This document shows, piece after piece, positions 1 through 5,510 of a DNA stretch of 6,390 nucleotides. Source of the stretch: an uncultured Bacillota bacterium (GTDB lineage: Bacteria; Bacillota; Clostridia; Caldicoprobacterales; UBA3941); NCBI GenBank assembly GCA_937960725.1, contig CALGOY010000271.1, forward strand, positions 1-6,390, read 5' to 3'. Position numbers and translations under genes: made by a program. Below the pieces are notes generated by a model. It saw only the letters and a program-made list of their open reading frames with translations, ran no database searches and was not told the DNA's origin. Position 1 is the stretch's first letter. Every line of letters starts with the position of its first letter.

Positions 1-33
1 TACCGTCATTTGTTCTATATGCTCTAGGCTCAC
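1..33 (-). CDS. gatA: Probable start of gatA (amidotransferase subunit A), cut by window edge
   Basis: Only eleven codons are visible, reading MSLEHIEQMTV if the GTG at 33-31 is the start. A GGGAG element lies about 8 bases upstream of this GTG, and the frame stays open to the window edge. The main support is position: gatC is normally followed by gatA, and this start lies about 41 bases after the gatC stop on the same strand. GatA is the amidase subunit that releases ammonia from glutamine for the GatCAB complex. Two nearby ATGs (at about 50 and 45 on the minus strand) run into stop codons within a few triplets, so they cannot start this gene. Too little sequence is present to recognise the amidase domain itself, so the name is an inference from gene order. 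Confidence 0.5.
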   Translation of the reverse strand, partial: MSLEHIEQMTV

Positions 34-74
34 TTATCTCACTCCCATCCCATAAGCTTCCTGTTTTATATCTC

Positions 75-359
75 CTACTCTAGAACCTTTGGTACTACTA
101 TAAATCCATTCCGGGTTTGCTTTGCGTTTTGCAAAAGCTCCTTCCTGCTTTCGAATTTTTCCACCCTATCTTCCCGAAAAACTGCTTTTTCTCCAGGCTC
201 AGGATTGATATCAAATCCCGCCAAATTTTCCGTATATATATTTCTAAACTGCTTAAGGATTCTTTCAAAATCAACCGAAAGCTTATCTGTCTCTTCTTCT
301 GTAAACTTTAACTTAGCCAGATTAGCAATATGCTGAATCGTATCTTTATCCGCCTTCAT
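75..359 (-). CDS. gatC: Asp-tRNA(Asn)/Glu-tRNA(Gln) amidotransferase subunit C
   Basis: GatC is the small subunit of GatCAB, which converts Glu-tRNA(Gln) to Gln-tRNA(Gln), and Asp-tRNA(Asn) to Asn-tRNA(Asn), in bacteria lacking the matching synthetases. It wraps around GatA and stabilises its contact with GatB. The 94-residue product has the family hallmarks: an N-terminal helix with HIANLAKLKFTEEE, a central helix containing FERILKQF, an acidic and proline-containing linker, FREDRVE, and the C-terminal VVPKVLE ending. The length is typical. The frame could also open at a GTG at 365, but the AGGTGAG element abuts that codon, while it sits about 7 bases from the ATG at 359. I therefore chose the ATG. 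A probable gatA start follows closely. A TATAAT hexamer at 406-411 (minus strand) could serve as a -10 box, but I see no convincing -35 with it. Confidence 0.93.
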   Translation of the reverse strand: MKADKDTIQHIANLAKLKFTEEETDKLSVDFERILKQFRNIYTENLAGFDINPEPGEKAVFREDRVEKFESRKELLQNAKQTRNGFIVVPKVLE

Positions 360-423
360 TTTCACCTCACCTTTCCATGTCTTATTCTAGCTTATCCATT
401 GCCAAATTATATATCTATCATAG

Positions 424-452
424 TTGATTATTGGCTTAACTGCACATATTAT
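424..452 (+). promoter_or_regulatory. Possible plus-strand promoter in front of the long stem
   Basis: TTGATT (424-429) and TATTAT (447-452) are spaced by exactly 17 bases. They match four and five of six consensus positions. Transcription would begin near 459, where the left arm of the 459-527 inverted repeat begins. In AT-rich DNA such matches occur by chance, and no solid gene lies downstream on this strand, so support is weak. Confidence 0.25.
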
Positions 453-458
453 TAATAA

Positions 459-527
459 AAATTACCTCCCGCTAAATAGACTTTTTATATAATGTTACTG
501 CTTAAATGGCATTAGGGGAGGTAATTT
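459..527. repeat. Long interrupted inverted repeat; possible pepP terminator or RNA structure
   Basis: AAATTACCTCCC (459-470) is a perfect reverse complement of GGGAGGTAATTT (516-527). The pairing continues inward with CTAA (472-475) against TTAG (512-515) past one bulged G, giving 16 pairs and a 36-base loop. On the minus strand the second arm runs directly into TTTTTATT, so read from pepP this resembles an intrinsic terminator about 88 bases after the stop codon, although the loop is unusually large. On the plus strand the right arm carries GGGGAGG, an ideal ribosome binding sequence, and the left arm carries its anti-complement CCTCCC. Function is unresolved between a terminator, a regulatory RNA hairpin, and the end of a mobile element. 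Confidence 0.7.
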
Positions 528-615
528 GGACATATTCATATTTCATTACAATTTATGTTTCATTGCAAATTCCCACATATACAGGCATTCATAAATGCAC
601 AAGTGCCCGCTAAAT
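468..615. repeat. 10-bp direct repeat CCCGCTAAAT bracketing a 138-bp unit
   Basis: CCCGCTAAAT occurs at 468-477 and again at 606-615, 138 bases apart in the same orientation. The left copy overlaps the left arm of the long inverted repeat; the right copy ends on the first base of the pepP stop triplet (615-617). This arrangement could arise from insertion of a small element or from local duplication. Only these two copies are seen in the window. Confidence 0.55.
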
Positions 616-2396
616 CAAATAGCTCTCGTTTCCCTCTTCAACCACTCCCTCTCTTCATCTGTTAGGAAGGGAGAGAGCGTATCGTATACCAACTTATGGT
701 ATCGGTTGAGCCAGTGTTTTTCTTCTAAGGAAAGCAGCTGGACATCCACGCCTTCTAAATCAATAGGACATAGGGTGAGAACGTCAAATCTTAAAAATTG
801 TCCTGAATCGGTCTTTTGATCCTCTACCACTAGAAGCTCATTCTCTATGCGGATGCCGTATTTGCCTTCCCGGTATACCCCCGGCTCGTTGGTAATCACC
901 ATACCCGCTTGAAGTTTTATATTATTGGGAACCTGGCTCAGCCTCTGGGGCCCTTCGTGAACGCTTAGAAAATATCCAACCCCATGGCCTGTTCCGCATT
1001 TATAATCGATACCGTACTCCCATAGCGGCAGCCTGGCTAAAATATCTAAATTAGAGCCGGTAGCACCGCTTAAAAACTTAGCCCTGGATAAGTTTATATG
1101 TCCTTTTAAGGTTAGCGTATAGTCCCTTCGCTCCTCATCGGTAATGGGCCCTAAAATGATAGTCCGGGTAATATCGGTAGTTCCATCCAGATACTGTCCT
1201 CCAGAATCGATAAGGAGCATTCCTTCTCTCTCTAAAACATAATGGTTCTCTTCCGTAGCTTGATAATGCATCATTGCCGCATTATCCTTATACGCCGCGA
1301 TGGTAGCAAAGCTAGGCCCTACAAAATCCTTCTGCTGGCTTCTAAAATACTCCAACTTCTCCGCTACGGTAAGCTCCGTAATCTCCTGTTTACCCAAATT
1401 CTGATCCAGCCAGTAGAGAAATTTGACCATAGCCACTCCGTCCCGCACATGGCATTCCTTTATCCCCTGGATTTCCCTAGGATTTTTAACCGCTTTTGCC
1501 AGGGTACACAGGCTCATATCTTCAACTTTTTTGCATCCGGGACCTATGGCGTCATACAGCCAATAGTTAGTCTGCTGTGGATCGTAGAGTATGGAGTCTC
1601 CTTCTCCCAGCTGAGCCAGGCGATCTTTAATCTGTTCATAGTCTTCTATAGTGACTCCATTGCTTCGCAGAGTATCTTCAACCTCTTTATCTAGCTTCCT
1701 GGGATCTATAAACAGCCAGGCATTGTCTTGAGAAATCAATCCGTAGGCTATGGCCATTGGGTTATATTCCACGTCGCTGCCTCGAATATTAAATAGCCAT
1801 GCCACATCGTCAAGGCTCGGAACTAAATAATAGTTAATGCCTTTCTTGTTCATTTCCTCTCTTATTTCATTTATCTTCTCTGCAGTGCTCTTTCCTGCAT
1901 AGGAAATGTCATGGTTATATACTGGATTAAGGGGAATACCTGGCCTGTCATCCCATACGCCCTCCAGCAGGTCATGCTCCTTATTAAGCTTTATTCCCTT
2001 TCGGGCCAGCTTCTCCTCCAGTTTTTTAATATCGGATACCGAAAACAGCTGGCCAAATACCCCTACGACGCTGCCTTCATCCAAGTTATCAGCAAGCCAG
2101 TCGGGATAATTTACAACACCCTCCAGCCCTGCTTTAAACAGCTTTATGCCAGTGCCCTTAAGCTGGTTTTCTGCTTGGATGTGATAGCGTCCGTCAGTCC
2201 ACAGGCCGCTTTCCTTTCGTGTTATTACCAGGGTTCCTGCTGAACCGGTAAAACCCGAGGCCCATTTTCGCCCTTCCCATCTCGGGGCTACATACTCGCT
2301 CAAATGGGGGTCGGAACTTGGAATTATATATGCATCTAATCCTAGTCCTTCCATTTTAGCCTTCAGCCGCTTTATGCGATTAGCAATACCTGCCAT
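615..2396 (-). CDS. pepP: Aminopeptidase P family Xaa-Pro aminopeptidase (M24B)
   Basis: This cytosolic metallopeptidase removes the N-terminal residue from peptides whose second residue is proline. The 593-residue product has the three-domain layout of the longer aminopeptidase P group: two creatinase-like N-terminal domains (about 4-130 and 160-310), the pita-bread M24 catalytic domain (about 316-535), and a short C-terminal extension ending in a helix. All five metal ligands of the family are visible: Asp397 and Asp408 (LIDSG...TTDITRT), His471 (GTGHGVG), Glu504 (TNEPGVY) and Glu518 (GIRIENE). The active-site histidines His377 (MMHYQ) and His480 (SVHEGP) are also present, so the enzyme should be active with two Mn2+ or similar ions. 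The frame extends to a GTG at 2405, but AGGAG overlaps that codon and sits 8 bases before the ATG at 2396, which I chose. Its own promoter (2470-2498) makes it an independent unit. Confidence 0.93.
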   Translation of the reverse strand: MAGIANRIKRLKAKMEGLGLDAYIIPSSDPHLSEYVAPRWEGRKWASGFTGSAGTLVITRKESGLWTDGRYHIQAENQLKGTGIKLFKAGLEGVVNYPDWLADNLDEGSVVGVFGQLFSVSDIKKLEEKLARKGIKLNKEHDLLEGVWDDRPGIPLNPVYNHDISYAGKSTAEKINEIREEMNKKGINYYLVPSLDDVAWLFNIRGSDVEYNPMAIAYGLISQDNAWLFIDPRKLDKEVEDTLRSNGVTIEDYEQIKDRLAQLGEGDSILYDPQQTNYWLYDAIGPGCKKVEDMSLCTLAKAVKNPREIQGIKECHVRDGVAMVKFLYWLDQNLGKQEITELTVAEKLEYFRSQQKDFVGPSFATIAAYKDNAAMMHYQATEENHYVLEREGMLLIDSGGQYLDGTTDITRTIILGPITDEERRDYTLTLKGHINLSRAKFLSGATGSNLDILARLPLWEYGIDYKCGTGHGVGYFLSVHEGPQRLSQVPNNIKLQAGMVITNEPGVYREGKYGIRIENELLVVEDQKTDSGQFLRFDVLTLCPIDLEGVDVQLLSLEEKHWLNRYHKLVYDTLSPFLTDEEREWLKRETRAI

Positions 2397-2469
2397 AATT
2401 ATCACTCCTGTCCCTAAAATCTATCCATCCAAATTAGCTGATCTTCCCCAGATTTGATTTCTAGTAGTG

Positions 2470-2498
2470 ATTATATACCCTATAATGCAAGGCGTCAA
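2470..2498 (-). promoter_or_regulatory. Near-consensus sigma-A promoter for pepP
   Basis: On the minus strand TTGACG (2498-2493) and TATAAT (2475-2470) are separated by exactly 17 bases: five of six and six of six consensus positions. Transcription should start near 2463, leaving a leader of about 65 bases before the pepP ATG. It lies just after the nagZ terminator, so pepP does not depend on read-through. Confidence 0.82.
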
Positions 2499-2515
2499 TC
2501 TATTTAAGACGTACC

Positions 2516-2552
2516 AAAAAGATTAGGGATGGCTTTTTCAAGAAGCCATCCC
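2516..2552 (-). terminator. Intrinsic terminator of nagZ, overlapping its stop codon
   Basis: GGGATGGCTT (2526-2535) and AAGCCATCCC (2543-2552) form a perfect 10-bp GC-containing stem with a 7-base loop. Read on the minus strand it is followed by TAATC and then TTTTT (2520-2516). The upstream arm lies inside the last codons of nagZ, and the TGA stop (2540-2538) sits in the loop. Confidence 0.85.
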
Positions 2553-3869
2553 CAATGTTTCTTCAATCATTTTATTTAGCTTTTGTATATCTGGCTTTTC
2601 CACAGGCTGGTCAGACAGATTATATTTCTTCTTCAGCTTTAATATCTTATATACGCTTTCATCTATCCTATCCTCCGATATTGCTCCCTCTTCCACCGCC
2701 TCCCTAATTGCAGTAATAGCCTGTAACCCATTCTCATGACCGTGGCATACCAATATTAAATCGCTGCCCGCCAGGATGGATTTTACCACCGCCTCCCCAA
2801 TGCTATAATTTTCCATAATAGCTCCCATGGTCATATCATCGGTGATAACAACCCCTTCAAATCCCATTTCTCCTTTTAGGATATCCGTTATGATAGCCTT
2901 CGACAGAGTAGAAGGATTCTCAGGGTCAATTTGGGGAAAAAGGATATGGGCTACCATTACTGCATCCGCCCCGCTTTCGATAGCCTTGGCAAATGGAACT
3001 AATTCAAATTCTCTAAGCCGCTCAAGCCCATGATCTACCCGGGGCAGCCCCACGTGGGAGTCTACCGAAGTATCTCCATGGCCGGGGAAATGCTTAACTA
3101 CCGATATAATTCCCTGGGACTGGATCCCTTTCATAGTCTGTATTCCTAGCTTACTTACAAGCTCCTTATCCGAACCAAAGGCCCTTTCCCCTATGACGGG
3201 ATTTTGGGGATTGCTGTTTATATCCAGTACCGGCGCAAAGTTCATGTTAAAGCCAAATAGCTTTAGCTCATATCCCAATATCTTGCCAACTTCATAGGAA
3301 AGCTCTTCACTTCCTAGCCGCCCTAGGCTACCGCTGCTGGGAAGTTTTTTTACCCCCTCCGGCATCCTGGATACAATTCCCCCCTCCTCGTCTACCGATA
3401 TAAACAGGGGGATTTTATTATTAGAATTGGCAGCCTTAAGGGCATTTGTTAGCGCTACTAGCTGCTCTACATCTTTAATATTTCTCTTAAATAAAATAAA
3501 GCCTCCCACATGATGCTTCTCAATCATTTCTAAGCTATTGTCATCCAGCGAATAGCCCTCTAAGCCTACTATGAACAATTGGCCTATTTTTTCCTCTAAG
3601 CTCATCTCCGCCATCTGATTTAGAATATCGTTATTGCTGTTATTTTCCTTATTGCCATCTTCCTTGCCGCTATTAGCTTCTCCAGCTTTATCCTTTCCAG
3701 CTTCAGAGTTGTTTAAATTCTGTTTTCCCTCACTGTTTTCTGAAATTTGTTCTTTGTTTGGCTCCTCTATTGCTTTTGCATTATTATCTTTCATTCCGCA
3801 GCCGGCGACAAAATATATTAAAATTACTATTATTATAATTGATATTTTGAAATTACTTCTGTATTTCAC
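2538..3869 (-). CDS. nagZ: Lipoprotein beta-N-acetylglucosaminidase, glycoside hydrolase family 3
   Basis: NagZ-type enzymes release N-acetylglucosamine from muropeptides or muropeptide-derived disaccharides during cell-wall recycling. The product starts with a basic N-terminus and an isoleucine-rich segment ending in the lipobox FVAGC, with Cys24 as the lipidated residue, so it is predicted to be anchored on the outer face of the membrane. A low-complexity Asn/Glu/Lys/Gly/Ser tether (about 26-82) leads to one GH3 domain (about 83-435). That domain shows DEEGG, IGERAFGSD, the signature KHFPGHGDTSVDSH with the Asp270/His272 acid-base dyad, and ITDDM with the probable nucleophile Asp344. The second domain of the Bacillus subtilis homologue is absent. 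Start choice: ATG codons at 3899 and 3875 keep the frame, but the first has no binding site and AGAGG touches the second. GTG at 3869 has AGAGG at a 6-base spacing and gives a compact signal peptide. The stop lies in the terminator loop. Confidence 0.9.
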   Translation of the reverse strand: MKYRSNFKISIIIIVILIYFVAGCGMKDNNAKAIEEPNKEQISENSEGKQNLNNSEAGKDKAGEANSGKEDGNKENNSNNDILNQMAEMSLEEKIGQLFIVGLEGYSLDDNSLEMIEKHHVGGFILFKRNIKDVEQLVALTNALKAANSNNKIPLFISVDEEGGIVSRMPEGVKKLPSSGSLGRLGSEELSYEVGKILGYELKLFGFNMNFAPVLDINSNPQNPVIGERAFGSDKELVSKLGIQTMKGIQSQGIISVVKHFPGHGDTSVDSHVGLPRVDHGLERLREFELVPFAKAIESGADAVMVAHILFPQIDPENPSTLSKAIITDILKGEMGFEGVVITDDMTMGAIMENYSIGEAVVKSILAGSDLILVCHGHENGLQAITAIREAVEEGAISEDRIDESVYKILKLKKKYNLSDQPVEKPDIQKLNKMIEETLGMAS

Positions 3870-3946
3870 TTCCATCCTCTTTCTATTTATTATATTCATA
3901 ATATTTATACATCAAGTATGATGCAGCAATTCTGCACTGCTTCAGT

Positions 3947-3955
3947 ATTATACCA
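3947..3955 (-). promoter_or_regulatory. Extended -10 promoter candidate for nagZ
   Basis: On the minus strand TGGTATAAT (3955-3947) is a perfect extended -10 element (TGN plus TATAAT). The -35 position at 17-base spacing reads TGAGTA, which is poor, but extended -10 promoters tolerate that. Transcription would start near 3940 and give a leader of about 70 bases before the GTG at 3869. A second candidate lies further upstream at 3989-4017. Confidence 0.55.
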
Positions 3956-3982
3956 CAAAATGCAAATTTTACTCATATCTAC

Positions 3983-4001
3983 TTGCTGATTATATCAGCA
4001 A
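3983..4001. repeat. Perfect 8+8 dyad over the distal nagZ -10 box; possible operator
   Basis: TTGCTGAT (3983-3990) and ATCAGCAA (3994-4001) form a perfect inverted repeat around three bases. No T-tract follows on either strand, so it does not look like a terminator. It covers the TATAAT (3994-3989) of the distal minus-strand promoter and ends 11 bases from the shared -35 box. That geometry fits a binding site for a dimeric regulator. The regulator is not identifiable here. Confidence 0.5.
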
Positions 4002-4017
4002 CAACCAAAACTTGCAA
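3989..4017 (-). promoter_or_regulatory. Distal minus-strand promoter sharing its -35 with the antiporter promoter
   Basis: Read on the minus strand, TTGCAA (4017-4012) is followed by 17 bases and TATAAT (3994-3989). Because TTGCAA is its own reverse complement, the same six bases serve as the -35 box of the plus-strand promoter. The start point would be near 3982, giving a leader of roughly 110 bases to the nagZ GTG. Confidence 0.5.
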
Positions 4018-4040
4018 AATACTGTATTATTTCATATAAT
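4012..4040 (+). promoter_or_regulatory. Promoter of the antiporter/PII-like unit
   Basis: TTGCAA (4012-4017), a 17-base spacer and a perfect TATAAT (4035-4040) form a good sigma-A-like promoter. The -35 matches four of six consensus positions. Transcription would begin near 4047, leaving a long leader of about 140 bases before the antiporter start. That leader is AT-rich apart from a GC-richer patch at 4051-4075 containing the palindrome GCCATGGC. I recognise no known riboswitch in it. Confidence 0.6.
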
Positions 4041-4171
4041 AATTAATGTTGTCGCCATGGCACATGTAGCGGTAGATCAAGTATATATCATTAAAATATA
4101 AAACAAATTTAATTTTTAGAACATTTGATATATTGTTCAGATTTAACACATTTTCAATTAATTACAGTAAT

Positions 4172-4192
4172 GGAGGCGCAATGCAAAGATGA
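4172..4192 (+). promoter_or_regulatory. Ribosome binding site serving a 3-codon micro-ORF that overlaps the antiporter start
   Basis: GGAGG (4172-4176) is 4 bases from an ATG (4181) that encodes Met-Gln-Arg and then stops at TGA (4190-4192). This stop overlaps the antiporter ATG (4189-4191) as ATGA. The same GGAGG is 12 bases from the antiporter ATG, wider than usual. Initiation at the micro-ORF followed by re-initiation at the overlap is therefore possible, as is direct long-spaced initiation. Confidence 0.5.
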
Positions 4193-5406
4193 ATAACATT
4201 TTGTTCTATTTATCAATAGTACTATTTGTAGGATTTATAGTAGGAAAGCTGGTTTCATTGATCAAATTACCCAATGTAACAGGTTATCTAATTGCCGGCC
4301 TATTACTAGGCCCCTATATACTAGGAGTTATACCTAAAGATGCCGTTTCACAAATGGGGATTATATCAAATGTAGCCTTAGGTATTATTGCATTCAATAT
4401 AGGCAGCGAATTTAGCATACAGCATCTAAAAAAACTAGGCTCAAAAGTAATAATAATAACTTTGCTTCAAGCTATAGGAGCTTTTGTGCTTGTTCTAGCC
4501 GCTATGACTCTAATATTCAATCAATCTTTTCCATTTAGTATCGTAATCGCTGCTATCGCAACAGCTACCGCTCCCGCCGCCACCCTTTTAGTTATTAAGC
4601 AATATCAAGCTAAAGGCCCCGTAGTGGATACTCTTCTTCCCGTAGTAGCTTTAGATGACGCCGTATGTATCATCTCATTCAGTATTGCATCATCTATTGC
4701 AAAAACCATAATAAATCCAGCAACCAGTACTTCTATTATAATGACAATATTAACGCCCTTATGGGAGATAGCTCTTGCTATAATCATTGGTGCAGTAGGT
4801 GGCTTTATCATCTGTATATTCAAATCTAAAATTAAAAACGAAGGAGAACTATTGTTAGTTACATTTGCTACAATACTTATTACAGTTGCTCTATGCAGTA
4901 TGCTGAATGTATCGGAACTAATTGCCTGCATGATGGTGGGAACTATAGTAACTAATCTCGTATCTAACAGCCTCAGTATATTTAAAAGCATAGATCGCAT
5001 TACCCTTCCTATATATGTAGCCTTTTTTACCCTATCAGGGGCGGAGTTAGACCTTGGAATATTAAGGAGCGTCGGCATAGTAGGTATTGGCTATATCGTA
5101 GCTAGAGCCGCCGGCAAAATAGTCGGAGCCTATCTGGGAGCAAAACTTACAAATATGCCCGACACAGTTCAAAAATATTTAGGTATAACCCTGCTGCCCC
5201 AGGCTGGTGTTGCCATTGGATTGTCTATAGCAGCGCAGTCCATATTGCCTGAATATAGCTCAGCAATTCGCACCATTGTACTTTCAGCAACATTTATTTA
5301 TGAGCTTATCGGTCCTGTTTTGACTAAGATAGCTCTCGCCAAGGCTAAGGAAATCAAAACTACAGATCACAAAATTAAAAAACAAAAACCCAGGCCGGTG
5401 GTTTAA
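4189..5406 (+). CDS. CPA2-family cation:proton antiporter, membrane domain only
   Basis: This 405-residue integral membrane protein belongs to the monovalent cation:proton antiporter-2 superfamily (KefB/NapA-like). It is predicted to exchange K+ or Na+ for protons; which ion cannot be told from sequence. About 11-13 hydrophobic segments span residues 5-385. Family marks are the opening helix followed by LPNVTGYLIAGLLLGP (27-42), ATATAPAATLLV (124-135), matching the broken helix TM4, and VVALDDAV with the ion-binding pair Asp156-Asp157. Arg306 and Lys310 lie in a late helix where a basic residue is conserved. A DD pair is typical of electrogenic members. The protein ends in a short lysine-rich tail (about 384-405); the TrkA-N/RCK nucleotide-binding domain that regulates KefB/KefC proteins of about 600 residues is missing. 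A PII-like gene follows on the same strand after 104 bases. The start is the first ATG that opens the family N-terminus. Confidence 0.9.
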   Translation: MNNILFYLSIVLFVGFIVGKLVSLIKLPNVTGYLIAGLLLGPYILGVIPKDAVSQMGIISNVALGIIAFNIGSEFSIQHLKKLGSKVIIITLLQAIGAFVLVLAAMTLIFNQSFPFSIVIAAIATATAPAATLLVIKQYQAKGPVVDTLLPVVALDDAVCIISFSIASSIAKTIINPATSTSIIMTILTPLWEIALAIIIGAVGGFIICIFKSKIKNEGELLLVTFATILITVALCSMLNVSELIACMMVGTIVTNLVSNSLSIFKSIDRITLPIYVAFFTLSGAELDLGILRSVGIVGIGYIVARAAGKIVGAYLGAKLTNMPDTVQKYLGITLLPQAGVAIGLSIAAQSILPEYSSAIRTIVLSATFIYELIGPVLTKIALAKAKEIKTTDHKIKKQKPRPVV

Positions 5407-5510
5407 AAAGTATTATATTAATGCTATAATAATATAAATAGTATATACTGCTCGTATACAGTTGAAATTGTATATGGTCCATTCCTATACGTTTAAAAGG
5501 TGGTGGGACG
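5407..5510 (+). other. AT-rich spacer with short palindromes between antiporter and PII-like genes
   Basis: The 104-base gap contains TATTATA/TATAATA (5411-5417 and 5425-5431) and TATACA/TGTATA (5455-5460 and 5469-5474), both AT-only or nearly so and too weak for a terminator. A TTGAAA at 5462-5467 with TATACG at 5486-5491 (18-base spacing) resembles a promoter, but it would leave a leader of only about 12 bases cutting into the ribosome binding site. Co-transcription from the antiporter promoter is therefore the simpler reading. Confidence 0.4.

Larger units (their letters stand above)
360..614. other. Repeat-rich intergenic region between gatC and pepP
   Basis: This 255-base AT-rich stretch has no recognisable gene. 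Reading right to left (the direction of the flanking genes) it holds two small hairpins just after the pepP stop (GCATT/AATGC at 585-598 and GCAC/GTGC at 597-606), a long interrupted stem (459-527), and a TATAAT on the minus strand (406-411) that might belong to the gatC promoter. A 10-base direct repeat brackets the stretch 468-615. The density of repeats is unlike the other gaps in the window and hints at a small inserted or non-autonomous element, but no transposase and no clear target duplication is visible. Confidence 0.5.

Noticed and set aside
595..819. 74-codon plus-strand frame across the pepP 3' end
   Set aside because: It mostly overlaps the pepP C-terminal region antisense and resembles no family.
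1242..1694. 150-codon plus-strand open frame inside pepP
   Set aside because: It is antisense to the well-conserved M24 peptidase frame, whose metal ligands are all intact, and shows no recognisable protein pattern.
3634..3921. 95-codon plus-strand frame opposite the nagZ signal peptide and tether
   Set aside because: The Leu/Ser/Phe-rich translation is the mirror of the Glu/Lys/Asn low-complexity tether; it has no supporting start signals.
4047..4188. Possible riboswitch (for example a c-di-AMP type) in the antiporter leader
   Set aside because: The leader is long and the gene function would fit, but I cannot find paired helices or conserved core motifs of a known class; only a short GCCATGGC palindrome and a weak GAACA-N10-TGTTC pair are visible.
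4605..5078. 157-codon minus-strand open frame inside the antiporter gene
   Set aside because: It lies wholly antisense to a clear membrane protein frame, has no ribosome binding site or family resemblance, and reflects the lack of stops opposite hydrophobic codons.
5462..5491. Promoter TTGAAA-N18-TATACG for the PII-like gene
   Set aside because: The start point would fall about 12 bases before the GTG, within or beside the ribosome binding site, and the -10 match is poor.
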